Positions 42,663-52,044 of a stretch of DNA of 57,145 nucleotides are shown one piece after another; positions within the stretch are counted from its first letter, which is position 1, and each line of letters opens with the position of its first letter. Origin of the DNA: an uncultured Colwellia sp. (GTDB lineage: Bacteria; Pseudomonadota; Gammaproteobacteria; Enterobacterales; Alteromonadaceae); contig CAJWZC010000013.1 of NCBI GenBank assembly GCA_913049915.1, positions 1 to 57,145 of the forward strand, given 5' to 3'. The notes under the pieces are model-generated. The model searched no databases. It was not told where the DNA came from and worked only from the letters and a program-made list of their open reading frames with translations. The translations under genes were made by a program, and so were the position numbers.

Positions 42663-43484
42663 ATGCAGGCTAATAAAAACTACGGAACAGGTTCTAGCCC
42701 TATGTTGGAAAAACAACGTCAACAGTTAATTATTGATTTATTAGAAGAAGAACAATTCGCGAGTGTGCGTACTTTTTGCACTAAGCTGAATTCATCTGAG
42801 GCTACTATTCGTCGAGATTTAAATAAAATGTCTAAACTCGGATTACTTAAAAAAATTCGAGGTGGCGCAGAAGTTAATGATAAGGCAGCGACAAGAGGTG
42901 TAAGAGCTCAAATAAGCAGTTCTTTCTTTTTAGTTGATAAAGAGATAAATTTAGATAAAAAGCAGCTCATCGCTAAAAAAGCAGTTGAACTATGTGAAGA
43001 TAATGAATCTATTATTATTAATGGTGGTAGTTCTACTTACATGATGGGTGAATATTTAATGGATAGACAATTAAATATTTTAACCAATTCTATTGTACTT
43101 GCTCAATCTCTTTGGGAAACCAGTAATAATCAAGTTACGCTACCAGGCGGCGAAATATATCGTTCTCAAGGTATTATTTTAAGTGCCTTCGATAATGACA
43201 GCATTCCAAATTATCACTGTACTAAAATGTTTATGGGTACCCCAGGTATCAGTAAAATGGGTGTAATGGAGTCTGACACTTTATTGGTACGAGCAGAGCA
43301 TAAGCTAAAGAAACAAGCAGAAAAACTTATTATCATGGCAGATAGCACAAAGTTAGGCATTACTAGTAGTTTTCTATTTGTCCCTTTATCTGAAGTAGAT
43401 ATATTAATTACTGACGTTGACGCTGATCCTAAATTAGTACAAGAGTTTGAAGCACAAGGCATTGAAGTGATTATCGCTGATTAG
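42663..43484 (+). CDS. DeoR family transcriptional regulator, probable rhamnose regulator
   Basis: This is a 273-aa DeoR-family repressor. The N-terminal helix-turn-helix starts with LEKQRQQLIIDLLEEEQFAS and has the signature SSEATIRRDLNKMSKLGLLKKIRGGA. The C-terminal sugar-phosphate sensor domain has INGGSSTYMMGEYL and the KLGITSSFLFVPLSEVDILI block. The start at 42663 follows AAAGG; an internal ATG at 42702 is also possible. It is divergent from and adjacent to the rhamnose genes. DeoR-type regulators control rhamnose catabolism in several bacteria, and the AATCA arrays at the two main promoters are the likely targets. The effector may be rhamnulose 1-phosphate or similar. Confidence 0.9.
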   Translation: MQANKNYGTGSSPMLEKQRQQLIIDLLEEEQFASVRTFCTKLNSSEATIRRDLNKMSKLGLLKKIRGGAEVNDKAATRGVRAQISSSFFLVDKEINLDKKQLIAKKAVELCEDNESIIINGGSSTYMMGEYLMDRQLNILTNSIVLAQSLWETSNNQVTLPGGEIYRSQGIILSAFDNDSIPNYHCTKMFMGTPGISKMGVMESDTLLVRAEHKLKKQAEKLIIMADSTKLGITSSFLFVPLSEVDILITDVDADPKLVQEFEAQGIEVIIAD

Positions 43485-43602
43485 TGCGAAGCTTTGACTT
43501 CTCCGACAAATGAGACTGTAAAAAACACCTAATGATCATTTTGATACCATCAAGATTTAGTTCATTTTAAGCAATAAGCCAAATAACATTAATCAAAGCA
43601 TT

Positions 43603-43698
43603 TTATACAAAAATCACGGCAACAAGTTGATGAATATGAGATGGTTCAATAGCTAATATACGTTCTTGCTCTAAACAGGGAATTAAGCGTTTCATCAT
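43603..43698 (-). CDS. Small 31-aa frame overlapping the fbaA stop
   Basis: The fbaA stop and this start overlap as TAATG (ATG at 43696-43698), the usual sign of translational coupling. It encodes MMKRLIPCLEQERILAIEPS and 11 more residues. The family is not recognised. It may be a truncated former gene at the operon end or a real small protein. Confidence 0.3.
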   Translation of the reverse strand: MMKRLIPCLEQERILAIEPSHIHQLVAVIFV

Positions 43699-44780
43699 TA
43701 ATCCTTATATCTTTCAAGGCAATTAAGCTCTTTAAATGAAAGAGCTAAACGTTCGGCCATCGACTGTTCTACTTTACGTAGCCATACACGCGGATCATAA
43801 TACTTTTTGTTAGGTACATCTTCACCGGTAGGATTACCAATTTGGCTTTGAAGATAATCTGTATTAGCACGATAATAATCAGCAACACCTTGCCAACTTG
43901 CCCACTGCGTATCAGTGTCAATGTTCATCTTAATCACACCATAACTGATCGATTCACTAATTTCAGAAGGATATGAACCAGAGCCACCGTGAAAAACAAA
44001 GTTTAATGAATTAGGCAATAAACCATATTTTTCACTCACAAACGCTTGTGAGTCTTTCAAAATCTTGGGCGTTAATTTAACGTTACCCGGTTTATAGACA
44101 CCATGCACATTACCAAATGAAGCGGCAATGGTGAATGAGTCACTTACCTTACTCAATTGTTCGTAAGCATAAGCAACATCTTCTGGCTGTGTGTAAAGTA
44201 ATGATGCATCAAGGTCAGTATTATCAACGCCATCTTCTTCTCCACCGGTACAACCAAGCTCAATCTCTAACCCCATAGCCAGTTTTGACAATCGAGAGAA
44301 ATACTGCTGACAAATCTCAATATTATCAGTTAAGCTTTCTTCTGATAAATCCAACATATGCGAGCTAAATAAAGGCTTACCGTGTAATTTATAATACGCT
44401 TCCCCTGCTTCTAATAAGCCGTCAATCCAAGGTAATAGTTTTCTAGCGGCATGATCGGTATGAAGAACAACAGGTATGCCATAATGTTTTGCAACTGCAT
44501 GAATATAATGCGCCGCAGCGATAGCACCAACAATTGATGCTTGATGACCTTTTAATGGTGCGCCCTTACCTATAAAAAATGCTGCGCCACTGTGCGACAA
44601 TTGAATAATAATCGGTGATTTACATTGATAAGCCGCTTCAAGGGCTGCGTTAATAGAATTAGTGCTAACAACATTGACTGCTGGAAAAGCAAAACCTTGC
44701 TCACGGGCAACCCGATATAATGTAGTTAAGTGCTCACCACTCACTACACCAGGCGGTACTATATTAGTTAAATTTGTCAT
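43698..44780 (-). CDS. fbaA: Class II fructose-bisphosphate aldolase (FbaA type)
   Basis: This is a zinc-dependent aldolase, 360 aa, close to E. coli FbaA in length and motifs: FAFPAVNVVSTNSINAALEA, VVLHTDHAARKLLPW (catalytic Asp and a zinc His), HMLDLSEESL, LEIELGCTGGEEDGVDN, ASFGNVHGVYKPG (zinc His), FHGGSGS and VIKMNIDTDTQWA. It normally interconverts fructose 1,6-bisphosphate with DHAP and glyceraldehyde 3-phosphate. In this operon it probably channels DHAP released from rhamnulose 1-phosphate toward fructose bisphosphate and gluconeogenesis. It is the last full gene of the cluster, 143 bp after lldD. Confidence 0.93.
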   Translation of the reverse strand: MTNLTNIVPPGVVSGEHLTTLYRVAREQGFAFPAVNVVSTNSINAALEAAYQCKSPIIIQLSHSGAAFFIGKGAPLKGHQASIVGAIAAAHYIHAVAKHYGIPVVLHTDHAARKLLPWIDGLLEAGEAYYKLHGKPLFSSHMLDLSEESLTDNIEICQQYFSRLSKLAMGLEIELGCTGGEEDGVDNTDLDASLLYTQPEDVAYAYEQLSKVSDSFTIAASFGNVHGVYKPGNVKLTPKILKDSQAFVSEKYGLLPNSLNFVFHGGSGSYPSEISESISYGVIKMNIDTDTQWASWQGVADYYRANTDYLQSQIGNPTGEDVPNKKYYDPRVWLRKVEQSMAERLALSFKELNCLERYKD

Positions 44781-44923
44781 TAATTTACCATACAGCGGAT
44801 AATATTTAAGAAAAGTAATACAACGAGTTCAGACAATGTATTAACCGCAAGTTTTGGCGATTTTCATTGAGGTTAAAGCATCGAATTTGGCGAGTAATTT
44901 TCGATGAGAATCGTAGCGCTTTA

Positions 44924-46063
44924 TTAAAGAGATCCGCTCAACGAGTTTTTATTTAAATCATTAATACATCTTGCACCCGTTAGCGTCATGGCGACACGCA
45001 TTTCTTTTTCATATAGATCAAGCAAGTTTTCAACACCATGCTGCCCTTGCGCTGCTAATGCATAAATATAAGAGCGTCCTAACATTGCACAATCTGCGCC
45101 CAACGCAAGCATACGTACAACATCAAGTCCGGAGCGAATACCTGAATCGACAAAAATTTTCAGGTCACTTTTCACTGCATCTGCAATAGCAGGTAAAGCC
45201 TTAGCTGAAGACAATACGCCGTCTAATTGACGGCCACCGTGATTGGAGACAACTATACCATCGGCGCCAAATTTAACGGCATCCTTAGCATCTTCAACAT
45301 CAAGAATACCTTTAATTATCATAGGACCATCCCAAAAGTCCCGGATCCATTCCAAATCTTTCCAAGAAATAGAAGGGTCAAAGTTATCACCTAGCCAACC
45401 AATATAGTCTTCTAAATTAGTTTGCTCGCCTCTATAAGCCGAGACATTACCTAAGTCATGCGGTTTGCCCAATAATCCAACATTAATTGCCCAATGAGGA
45501 TGAAGCGTAGCCTGTAAAATTCTCTTGGAAGCAGCAAAAGGACCACTCATGCCCGAATGCATGTCGCGATATCGGGCACCTGGTACTGGCATATCAACAG
45601 TAAATACGAGTGTTTTAACCCCTGCAGCCTTAGCACGTTCTAAAACGTTTTTCATAAAGCCACGGTCTTTAAGTACATATAGCTGAAACCACATAGGCCG
45701 TTTAATTGCAGGTGCTACTTCTTCAATAGGGCATACAGAAACAGTCGACAAGGTAAAAGGAATACCTTTATTTTCAGCGGCTTTAGCTGCTTGAACTTCA
45801 CCTCGTCGAGCATACATACCTGTAAGCCCAACAGGAGATAATACAATAGGAAGAGAAAGCTTTTCACCGAAAATATCGGTAGATAAATCCAGCTCAGACA
45901 TATCATTTAATACACGCTGTCTTAACCCAATGCCAGCTAAATCCTCAACATTACGTGCCAGTGTACGTTCACTATAAGAACCACCATCGATATAGTGAAA
46001 TAAAAATGGAGGCAGCTTCTTTTTAGCTGCATTTCGGTAATCTGTTGGAGCAGAAATAATCAT
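44924..46063 (-). CDS. lldD: FMN-dependent L-lactate dehydrogenase
   Basis: This is a 379-aa flavoprotein of the alpha-hydroxy acid oxidase family that oxidises L-lactate to pyruvate and passes electrons to the respiratory chain. Motifs: [61 protein letters not shown] (catalytic His and substrate Arg), [20 protein letters not shown] and [12 protein letters not shown]. In this locus it handles the L-lactate produced by RhaEW from lactaldehyde, completing conversion of rhamnose to pyruvate. It starts 16 bp after the transporter gene, so they are cotranscribed. Confidence 0.95.
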   Translation of the reverse strand: MIISAPTDYRNAAKKKLPPFLFHYIDGGSYSERTLARNVEDLAGIGLRQRVLNDMSELDLSTDIFGEKLSLPIVLSPVGLTGMYARRGEVQAAKAAENKGIPFTLSTVSVCPIEEVAPAIKRPMWFQLYVLKDRGFMKNVLERAKAAGVKTLVFTVDMPVPGARYRDMHSGMSGPFAASKRILQATLHPHWAINVGLLGKPHDLGNVSAYRGEQTNLEDYIGWLGDNFDPSISWKDLEWIRDFWDGPMIIKGILDVEDAKDAVKFGADGIVVSNHGGRQLDGVLSSAKALPAIADAVKSDLKIFVDSGIRSGLDVVRMLALGADCAMLGRSYIYALAAQGQHGVENLLDLYEKEMRVAMTLTGARCINDLNKNSLSGSL

Positions 46064-46079
46064 ACTGGTTCTCTTTTGG

Positions 46080-47777
46080 TTATGCTGCGTTGTTGGTAGT
46101 TAGTTCAACAGAAACTTCTTCATGGCTATTTTGCGCTAGGTAAACATAAGTAGCAGTGAAAAAGTAAATAAGTGTTGGTGCCATTAACCAGATACGAATA
46201 GTTTCAATATCTTGAGTTATATAAGACATTACTCCCATATAAGCACAGCCAGCTAAAGCAGCCCAAGAAATGTACTTAGCTACCTTAGCTAAAGCAGGCA
46301 TATCATTACTCGCAGTTTGTACTGAACATACAGGAGAGCTTAAATAAGCAACTTCAGCCTCTTTACGCGCTAACTCAGCTTGCTCTGCAATGGCTGCTTC
46401 TGGGTACGTTTCTTTTGCCCCCATAATTGAGGCCAAACCACTATGAACAACCGTAGCGAATAGCCAAATAGGTACTAAAATAAAAAACATGTGCAATACA
46501 TCGGCAACCACTAAATAATAACTGATGCCTAGTGATAATAACCAAGTAACCATGGCAGCCATATTGGTGTTATTACCTTTATACTTTGACCAATAACGGG
46601 TAAATCCTAGTTTTGGGAATAACCAATGTTCAGTGACGATAATGGCCCCTACCGGCACCATCATTAAGCCCATAATGCCAAGAAAACTAAGTAATTGTGT
46701 AAAGACAAAAGGGAAACAGGCAATAATAGTGGTGATAATGCCAACCACCATAGTTACTTTAGTTCTATCCCATTTATAATTTAATGATTGAAAGGCCAGT
46801 CCAGCCCGATAAATAGTTGGGTTAGATGTTGTCCAACCAGCGATAATTACCGCAAGAATACCTGTGCTACCTAGCGCTTGAAATGCAACAACACCGGCAT
46901 CTAGTTCCGTAATTGACGCTTTTAACAATAACGCCGCTGCTGCGCCCATAATTCCGGCACAGATCCACGCTACATAATGTCCAATAAACATACCTAACGC
47001 AGAGTAATAACCATATTTCGAACTTTTTGCGAAGCGGAAAATAGTCATATCGCCCATACTACCGTGCATGGCTAAATTACAAATCCAAGCAAAAGCAGCT
47101 ACGTGCCAAAAACCGATATCACCACCGGTATCAACCCAAATATATTGATCAGCTACGGTTAGAAAGTCATCAAAGCTTGAAATGCTCGCGACACTAGTTG
47201 TTGCATTAACAAGTGTCGGCATTAGTACCAAAGCACCAACAATAAACATTAATATCATCCATGGGGCACAAATTTCAGCAAAGGCCGCTAATTTATTAAA
47301 GCCCTTCATCGCAATATAAACGACAACAGCACCGACACCTAAGGCAACCAAAACAAAAGCGGGCTCGGTAGGATACCAAGTGGTTTGCGGCGCGATGCCA
47401 AAGAGTATTTTCACTGCCGAGGCAGATACCGTGATCATGGCTCCCGCCAAGATACAAAATAAAACCCCATTAATAACACTGTAGAGTTTTATTGTGCCTG
47501 GGCCGGCTATTTTTTCAAGGTAGGCGTATAAGGTTAAACGGGTATCGGTGGCAATGGGCGCTGTCACTAAAGCCCATGTTAGTACCGCTAAAAGGTTACC
47601 TAACAATAGTCCCCAAAGAATATCGCTGGTACCAACACCCCAAGCGACAAATAAGGCACCAATAACAAATTCGGTGCCCGCGACATGCTCACCAGCATAG
47701 CTAGCGGCAAAGGTTTTGCCAGATTGTAATTTATCAGCTGATACCGGCTCGGTTTCAAACTCTGCAGCAGTTGACAT
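46080..47777 (-). CDS. NCS1/purine-cytosine permease-like transporter, probable rhamnose uptake
   Basis: This is a 565-aa membrane protein with about 12 helices. The N-terminal part has [20 protein letters not shown] and [19 protein letters not shown], typical of the nucleobase-cation-symport-1 (CodB-like) family. The C-terminal extension (from about residue 420) contains further helices and a soluble loop, which is unusual. Family members normally carry nucleobases and related compounds. Here it sits between the isomerase and lactate dehydrogenase genes and no other sugar transporter is present, so L-rhamnose (or lactate) uptake is inferred. A 12-bp inverted repeat lies just upstream of its GGGGA ribosome site. 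Confidence 0.82.
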   Translation of the reverse strand: MSTAAEFETEPVSADKLQSGKTFAASYAGEHVAGTEFVIGALFVAWGVGTSDILWGLLLGNLLAVLTWALVTAPIATDTRLTLYAYLEKIAGPGTIKLYSVINGVLFCILAGAMITVSASAVKILFGIAPQTTWYPTEPAFVLVALGVGAVVVYIAMKGFNKLAAFAEICAPWMILMFIVGALVLMPTLVNATTSVASISSFDDFLTVADQYIWVDTGGDIGFWHVAAFAWICNLAMHGSMGDMTIFRFAKSSKYGYYSALGMFIGHYVAWICAGIMGAAAALLLKASITELDAGVVAFQALGSTGILAVIIAGWTTSNPTIYRAGLAFQSLNYKWDRTKVTMVVGIITTIIACFPFVFTQLLSFLGIMGLMMVPVGAIIVTEHWLFPKLGFTRYWSKYKGNNTNMAAMVTWLLSLGISYYLVVADVLHMFFILVPIWLFATVVHSGLASIMGAKETYPEAAIAEQAELARKEAEVAYLSSPVCSVQTASNDMPALAKVAKYISWAALAGCAYMGVMSYITQDIETIRIWLMAPTLIYFFTATYVYLAQNSHEEVSVELTTNNAA

Positions 47778-47793
47778 ATTCTTTCCCCAAAAA

Positions 47794-47833
47794 GTCTATT
47801 TTCTTATTCATTAACTTCAACAAGAAAATAGAC
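47794..47833 (-). repeat. 12-bp inverted repeat in the transporter leader
   Basis: GTCTATTTTCTT and AAGAAAATAGAC are exact inverse copies around a 16-nt loop. The hairpin ends 16 bp before the transporter ATG, next to its ribosome site, so it may influence translation or mark an RNA processing point between rhaI and the transporter gene. Confidence 0.55.
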
Positions 47834-47945
47834 GTTAATTTTATCGTTATTATATTTTTACATGGCTGTGCAGTTTACAAAGGTACAGTTAAAAACTTCA
47901 CCGCACTTAGGCGTCCTGCCTTCGCGGATTTAGTGCTTCCATGCA

Positions 47946-48024
47946 CGTCATCCCCGTGATGTCTTAGTCGGGGATCTTTGTTAAAAAACTGTAGATTCCG
48001 GCCTAAAACACAACCGGAATGACG
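47946..48024. repeat. 79-bp palindromic intergenic repeat (MITE-like)
   Basis: The element is bounded by CGTCAT and ATGACG and holds two internal stems: ATCCCCG ... CGGGGAT and ATTCCGG ... CCGGAAT. Such GTCATTCC-bounded palindromes are common dispersed repeats in bacteria. It lies between rhaI and the transporter gene and could attenuate readthrough. Confidence 0.6.
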
Positions 48025-48091
48025 ATTGGCTCTTCTTTAGGTATATCCCCTGAATGAGCTACATAGACTAGTATTTTTATTTAGTTATTTT

Positions 48092-49384
48092 TTAAACGAT
48101 GCCTGAGCCATTACCACCACTAGAAGGTCTTAATTTACCTACAATGCTACGATAGTTTGCTTTGCGATAAGTGGCAATTGGGTCAATAGCGCCGCCTTTA
48201 CGGAAACGCGCCATGGCTAAAATAGGCGAGATATCAGTATTAAAAGCATTTTTAAGCGTATTACTACACATAAGTGCATCATTATTGGTTTGATACTCAG
48301 TTAATTGAGGACGATTAACCAATAATGCGGCAATGTATGAACGCTGTACGCTTGCTGCTGAATTCATTAAACTTTCAATGGGGTCAGTGACGTTGTGTGA
48401 TTGATCTAACATGTAGTTAGGATTAAAACCTTCTTGACCACGATATTCGGCATCAACTAATTCATTGAAAATCAAAAACTGTTGATACGGGTGTAAGCTA
48501 CCGCTATCTAAATCATCATCACCGTATTTAGAATCGTTAAAGTGGAAACCACCTAGTTTCTTAAATTGGATCAAACGAGAAACGATCATTTCGATGTTTA
48601 CGTTTGGTGCATGGTGACCTAAATCCACTAATGATTTCGCTTGTGGACCTAATTCTTTAGCCGCTAAGATGTTGCTGCCCCAGTCTTGTATAATCGTTGA
48701 GTAGAATGCTGGTTCAAACATTTTATGTTCAATGTGCAATTCCCAATCAGCAGGCAAGCCAGCGTAGATTGATTTCATGCTTTCTAAGTAACGTTCAAAG
48801 GCACTTTGGAAATGTTGTTGACCTGGGTGATTAGAACCATCGCCAACCCAAACGGTTAATGTTTTAGAATCTAACGCTTTACCATATCCAATACAATCAA
48901 GGTTGTGTTGAATCGCTAAGTCACGTGCTTCTGCACTAGTATTCGCTAAGCTACCGTACTTAAAGCTATGCTTTTGGTCAGGTTGGTCTTGGAAGGTATT
49001 CGAGTTAATCGAATCCCATTTCAAGTTTAAGCTGTCAGACGTTTGCTTTAATTCAGAAAAATCATCCACTTTATCCCAAGGAAAATGTGGAGATACACGT
49101 TCAGTACACTGAGATAAATCGTTGATCACTGAACAATCTTCAATTTTTTCCCAAATGTTGCGTGGTTCGCCTTCACCTGGAAAACGTGCGAAACGGGTTC
49201 CGCCAGTGCCTGTGCCCCATGATGGAACAGCAATTTGAAATTCTTCCGCTTTAGCCGTGATGTCATCAATATTAATACCTTGACGGGCTAGTTGATTACC
49301 AAGGGCTTGATAATCTTCTTTTAAGTAGCTCTCTAACTTTGCATTTTCATCGCAAATTAGCGCTTTATCAATACGTTGTGTCAT
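48092..49384 (-). CDS. rhaI: L-rhamnose isomerase (RhaI type)
   Basis: This enzyme converts L-rhamnose to L-rhamnulose in a metal-dependent TIM barrel. I choose the ATG at 49384 (MTQRIDKAL), with AGGA upstream; the longer frame would start at a TTG. The 430-aa protein is of the Pseudomonas-type RhaI branch, not E. coli RhaA: IAVPSWGTGTGGTRFARFPG, TVWVGDGSNHPGQQHF, HIEHKMFEPAFYST, LVDLGHHAPNVNIE and FHFNDSKYGDDDLDSG carry the metal and substrate ligands. It lies 32 bp after rhaEW, so they are cotranscribed. Confidence 0.95.
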   Translation of the reverse strand: MTQRIDKALICDENAKLESYLKEDYQALGNQLARQGINIDDITAKAEEFQIAVPSWGTGTGGTRFARFPGEGEPRNIWEKIEDCSVINDLSQCTERVSPHFPWDKVDDFSELKQTSDSLNLKWDSINSNTFQDQPDQKHSFKYGSLANTSAEARDLAIQHNLDCIGYGKALDSKTLTVWVGDGSNHPGQQHFQSAFERYLESMKSIYAGLPADWELHIEHKMFEPAFYSTIIQDWGSNILAAKELGPQAKSLVDLGHHAPNVNIEMIVSRLIQFKKLGGFHFNDSKYGDDDLDSGSLHPYQQFLIFNELVDAEYRGQEGFNPNYMLDQSHNVTDPIESLMNSAASVQRSYIAALLVNRPQLTEYQTNNDALMCSNTLKNAFNTDISPILAMARFRKGGAIDPIATYRKANYRSIVGKLRPSSGGNGSGIV

Positions 49385-49416
49385 TTTCTTAATCCTATTC
49401 AAATAATTATCAGGGC

Positions 49417-51609
49417 TTAGCGTAAAAAGGCTTCGTGTAAGCCACCATCAACACTAATAATTTGACCGGTGGTTTTACTTAATTGGCCAGAAATCAATAA
49501 ATAAGCAGCTTCTGCTTGATCCGCCGGCGTAATTGGCGATTTTGTTAACGTACGCTGTGCGTAGAACATCGCTAATTTGTCACGTAATTCGTCATCTGAA
49601 TTTGCTGTCGTAAATTCAACATCATACTTAGTTAACGATGCAATCACACGGTCACGTGGGAACATGGTACTACCTTTAACCACAGTAGCTGGAGCTAAAC
49701 CGTTTACATTAACTAAAGGGGATAATTCAACCGCTAACTCACGGACTAAGTGATTGGCAGCGGCTTTTGAGGTGTCATAAGCTAATGAGCCTTTTTTAGC
49801 AACAGCGGCATTAACACTGGTTGTTAATACTAACGAGCCTTTCAAGCCTTGTGCTTGCCAAATTTCATTTGCTTGCGTGGCAACGATATAACCCCCTTTA
49901 ACATTAACCGCAAAGCTAACATCAAACATTTGGTCATCACTCATACATGCTTGACCAGGTGCTAAGAATACACCTGCGGTAACAATCACGTTATCGATAC
50001 CGCCATAGGCCATGGTTACTTGCTCAAACATTTTTTGAACACTTTCACGGCCAGTAATGTCGACTTCTAGTGGAATAGCTGGCCCACAACCTGAAATACC
50101 CGTTCCTGCAACGCCGATACCTTGTCCGTAAATAGCCGTTAATTCGTCAGCTGTTTTTTGTGCTGCTTCAAAACGTAAATCAGCACATACCACGTGAGCC
50201 CCTTCTTTCGCTACGCGAAATGCTGTTTCTTTACCAATACCGTCACCGGCACCAACAACGACAACAACGTTACGTGCTAAAGGTGCCTCTGCAGGCATAC
50301 GCTGTAACTTAGCTTCTTCTAATGCCCAATATTCAATATCGAAGGCTTCTTGTTGAGGTAAGGCTTGGTATTCACTGATAGCTTCTGCGCCGCGCATCAC
50401 TTCAATGGCACAGTTATAAAATTCAGTCGTAACACGAGATTCACTCTTGTTTTTACCCCAACCGATAATACCCACACCTGGAATAAGAAAAACTGTGGGG
50501 CTTGGGTCACGCATTGCTGGTGAATCATCACGCTTACAGTTGTTGTAGTATTGTGCATACTCAACACGGTATTGTTCAATACCGGCATTTAACTTTTCAA
50601 CTAAGCTATCAAAATCGTCTTGCTCTGGATTGTAATCAACGTATAACGGTTGGATTTTAGTACGTAAAAAGTGATCCGGGCATGAAGTACCTAATTTAGC
50701 TAAACGTGGTGCATCAACACTGTTGACAAAACGTAAGGCATTTTCATCCGATTGCACCGTGGCAATAAATTTGACTTTATTAGATAAAACACCACGTGCT
50801 ACCGGTAAGAATTTGGTTAATAATGCACTGCGATCTTCATCCGATAGGCTGTCTACTTTAGCACCACCAAAGGTATTAGCACCTTTGTCATGCTCTTCGA
50901 TATAACGTGCTGCTGTTTCAATGACCCAAAGTGAGGTTTCATAACAGCTTTTACTTTCACTGGCCCAGTTAGTGTGACCATGCTGGCCCATTAAAATACC
51001 GCTAATGTCAGCACTATTGGCATAAATTTTTTCACATAATAACGCCGCTTCCCAACCAGGTCTCATCCAAGGCACGTAAGCCATTTTACCGCCCCAAATG
51101 ACCTCAGTAAGAGACTTCTGATCTTTACAAGATGCAACCGCAATAACCGCATTAGGGTGAAGATGATCAACATGCTTTTCAGCAATCATTGAATGTAATG
51201 GGGTATCGATTGAAGAAGCACGCGGATTTAAACAGAAATTACAATGCTTATACATCGGGATCATGGCATCTTCGCCGGCTGACTTAGGGCCTTTATCGTC
51301 AAATTTCTGGTAGGTATCGTCTAGCGCGTCCAATTTTTCTTGATATAAAGAAGAAAAGTTTTCTTTTGTAGCGGTACGTAAATCGCCACCAGAGCCTTTT
51401 ACCCATAAAACTTCAACTTGTTCGCCAGTAAGCGGATCGGTTTCCATGATTTTAGCGGAAGTATTACCACCACCGGTATTGGTAATGCGTTGATCCGCGC
51501 CTAATACATTCGAGCGATAAACTAAGCTATCGACCCCTGTTAAAGGCTTTGCTACTTCATCATCCCAAAGATAATTTACGTGCTTAAATTCTGCTTTATT
51601 ATATTTCAT
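49417..51609 (-). CDS. rhaEW: Bifunctional rhamnulose-1-phosphate aldolase/lactaldehyde dehydrogenase
   Basis: This is a 730-aa fusion. Residues about 1-420 form a class II aldolase domain (TNTGGGNTSAKIM, WVKGSGGDLRT, the metal His pair in DHLHPNAVIAVA, GQHGHTNWA) that splits L-rhamnulose 1-phosphate into DHAP and L-lactaldehyde. Residues about 445-728 form a short-chain dehydrogenase with the glycine motif VVGAGDGIGKETA, catalytic Tyr and Lys in YDTSKAAANHL and the C-terminal SVDGGLHEAFLR; it oxidises lactaldehyde to L-lactate. AGGA precedes the start. This fusion defines the RhaI/RhaEW pathway variant. A phased AATCA array lies 120-145 bp upstream. Confidence 0.95.
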   Translation of the reverse strand: MKYNKAEFKHVNYLWDDEVAKPLTGVDSLVYRSNVLGADQRITNTGGGNTSAKIMETDPLTGEQVEVLWVKGSGGDLRTATKENFSSLYQEKLDALDDTYQKFDDKGPKSAGEDAMIPMYKHCNFCLNPRASSIDTPLHSMIAEKHVDHLHPNAVIAVASCKDQKSLTEVIWGGKMAYVPWMRPGWEAALLCEKIYANSADISGILMGQHGHTNWASESKSCYETSLWVIETAARYIEEHDKGANTFGGAKVDSLSDEDRSALLTKFLPVARGVLSNKVKFIATVQSDENALRFVNSVDAPRLAKLGTSCPDHFLRTKIQPLYVDYNPEQDDFDSLVEKLNAGIEQYRVEYAQYYNNCKRDDSPAMRDPSPTVFLIPGVGIIGWGKNKSESRVTTEFYNCAIEVMRGAEAISEYQALPQQEAFDIEYWALEEAKLQRMPAEAPLARNVVVVVGAGDGIGKETAFRVAKEGAHVVCADLRFEAAQKTADELTAIYGQGIGVAGTGISGCGPAIPLEVDITGRESVQKMFEQVTMAYGGIDNVIVTAGVFLAPGQACMSDDQMFDVSFAVNVKGGYIVATQANEIWQAQGLKGSLVLTTSVNAAVAKKGSLAYDTSKAAANHLVRELAVELSPLVNVNGLAPATVVKGSTMFPRDRVIASLTKYDVEFTTANSDDELRDKLAMFYAQRTLTKSPITPADQAEAAYLLISGQLSKTTGQIISVDGGLHEAFLR

Positions 51610-51727
51610 AATGTTCCTAGCATATATATGCTTAATATTCGTGACACGCTATCTGCCATTCGAATAATACAAAAGACCTTGCCCGTTACTAACTTAAAAC
51701 TAATATCGCATGCTAAAAAACAATAGT

Positions 51728-51753
51728 CAATCACTTTTAATCAAAACCAATCA
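51728..51753. promoter_or_regulatory. 10-bp-phased AATCA operator upstream of rhaEW
   Basis: AATCA occurs at 51729, 51739 and 51749, exactly 10 bp apart on one face of the helix (TGATT three times on the coding strand). Direct-repeat operators of this kind are usual for DeoR-family repressors. The same spacing recurs upstream of rhaB. Confidence 0.7.
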
Positions 51754-51947
51754 CAAGCAGACTAAACAATGCATAACATGAATTTTTCATATAGAAATAT
51801 ACAGCGAGTATTTAAGATAAGACATTGTTAAATCGTCACTTTTAACTTGAAAATAGTTTCAAATGAGTCAGGCATTAAAGAAAGGCCACCAACGGTAATG
51901 CTCTAATCAAACTGGAAAGGTTTATAGCTTACTATTAGCTACTATAT

Positions 51948-51993
51948 TCAAGCGACTTCAAAGTGCTTGTTCTGGCAGTTTGAAGTCGCTTGA
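51948..51993. repeat. 15-bp inverted repeat between rhaB and rhaEW
   Basis: TCAAGCGACTTCAAA (51948-51962) and TTTGAAGTCGCTTGA (51979-51993) are exact inverse copies with a 16-nt loop, 52 bp past the rhaB stop. There is no T-tract. It resembles the short palindrome at 56878 and may be a dispersed element acting as a transcript end. The rest of the 435-bp gap holds the rhaEW promoter and operator. Confidence 0.55.
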
Positions 51994-52044
51994 GTCTATA
52001 CTGCCGCTCATTTTCCAATTAACTTTTATCAACGTTTGTTTCAT

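Noticed and set aside
45715..45906. 63-codon minus-strand frame inside lldD
   Set aside because: It is an out-of-frame shadow of a clear lldD gene.
48092..49402. Longer start for RhaI at a TTG (49402)
   Set aside because: The ATG at 49384 has AGGA at proper spacing and matches the usual N-terminus; the TTG start has no ribosome site.
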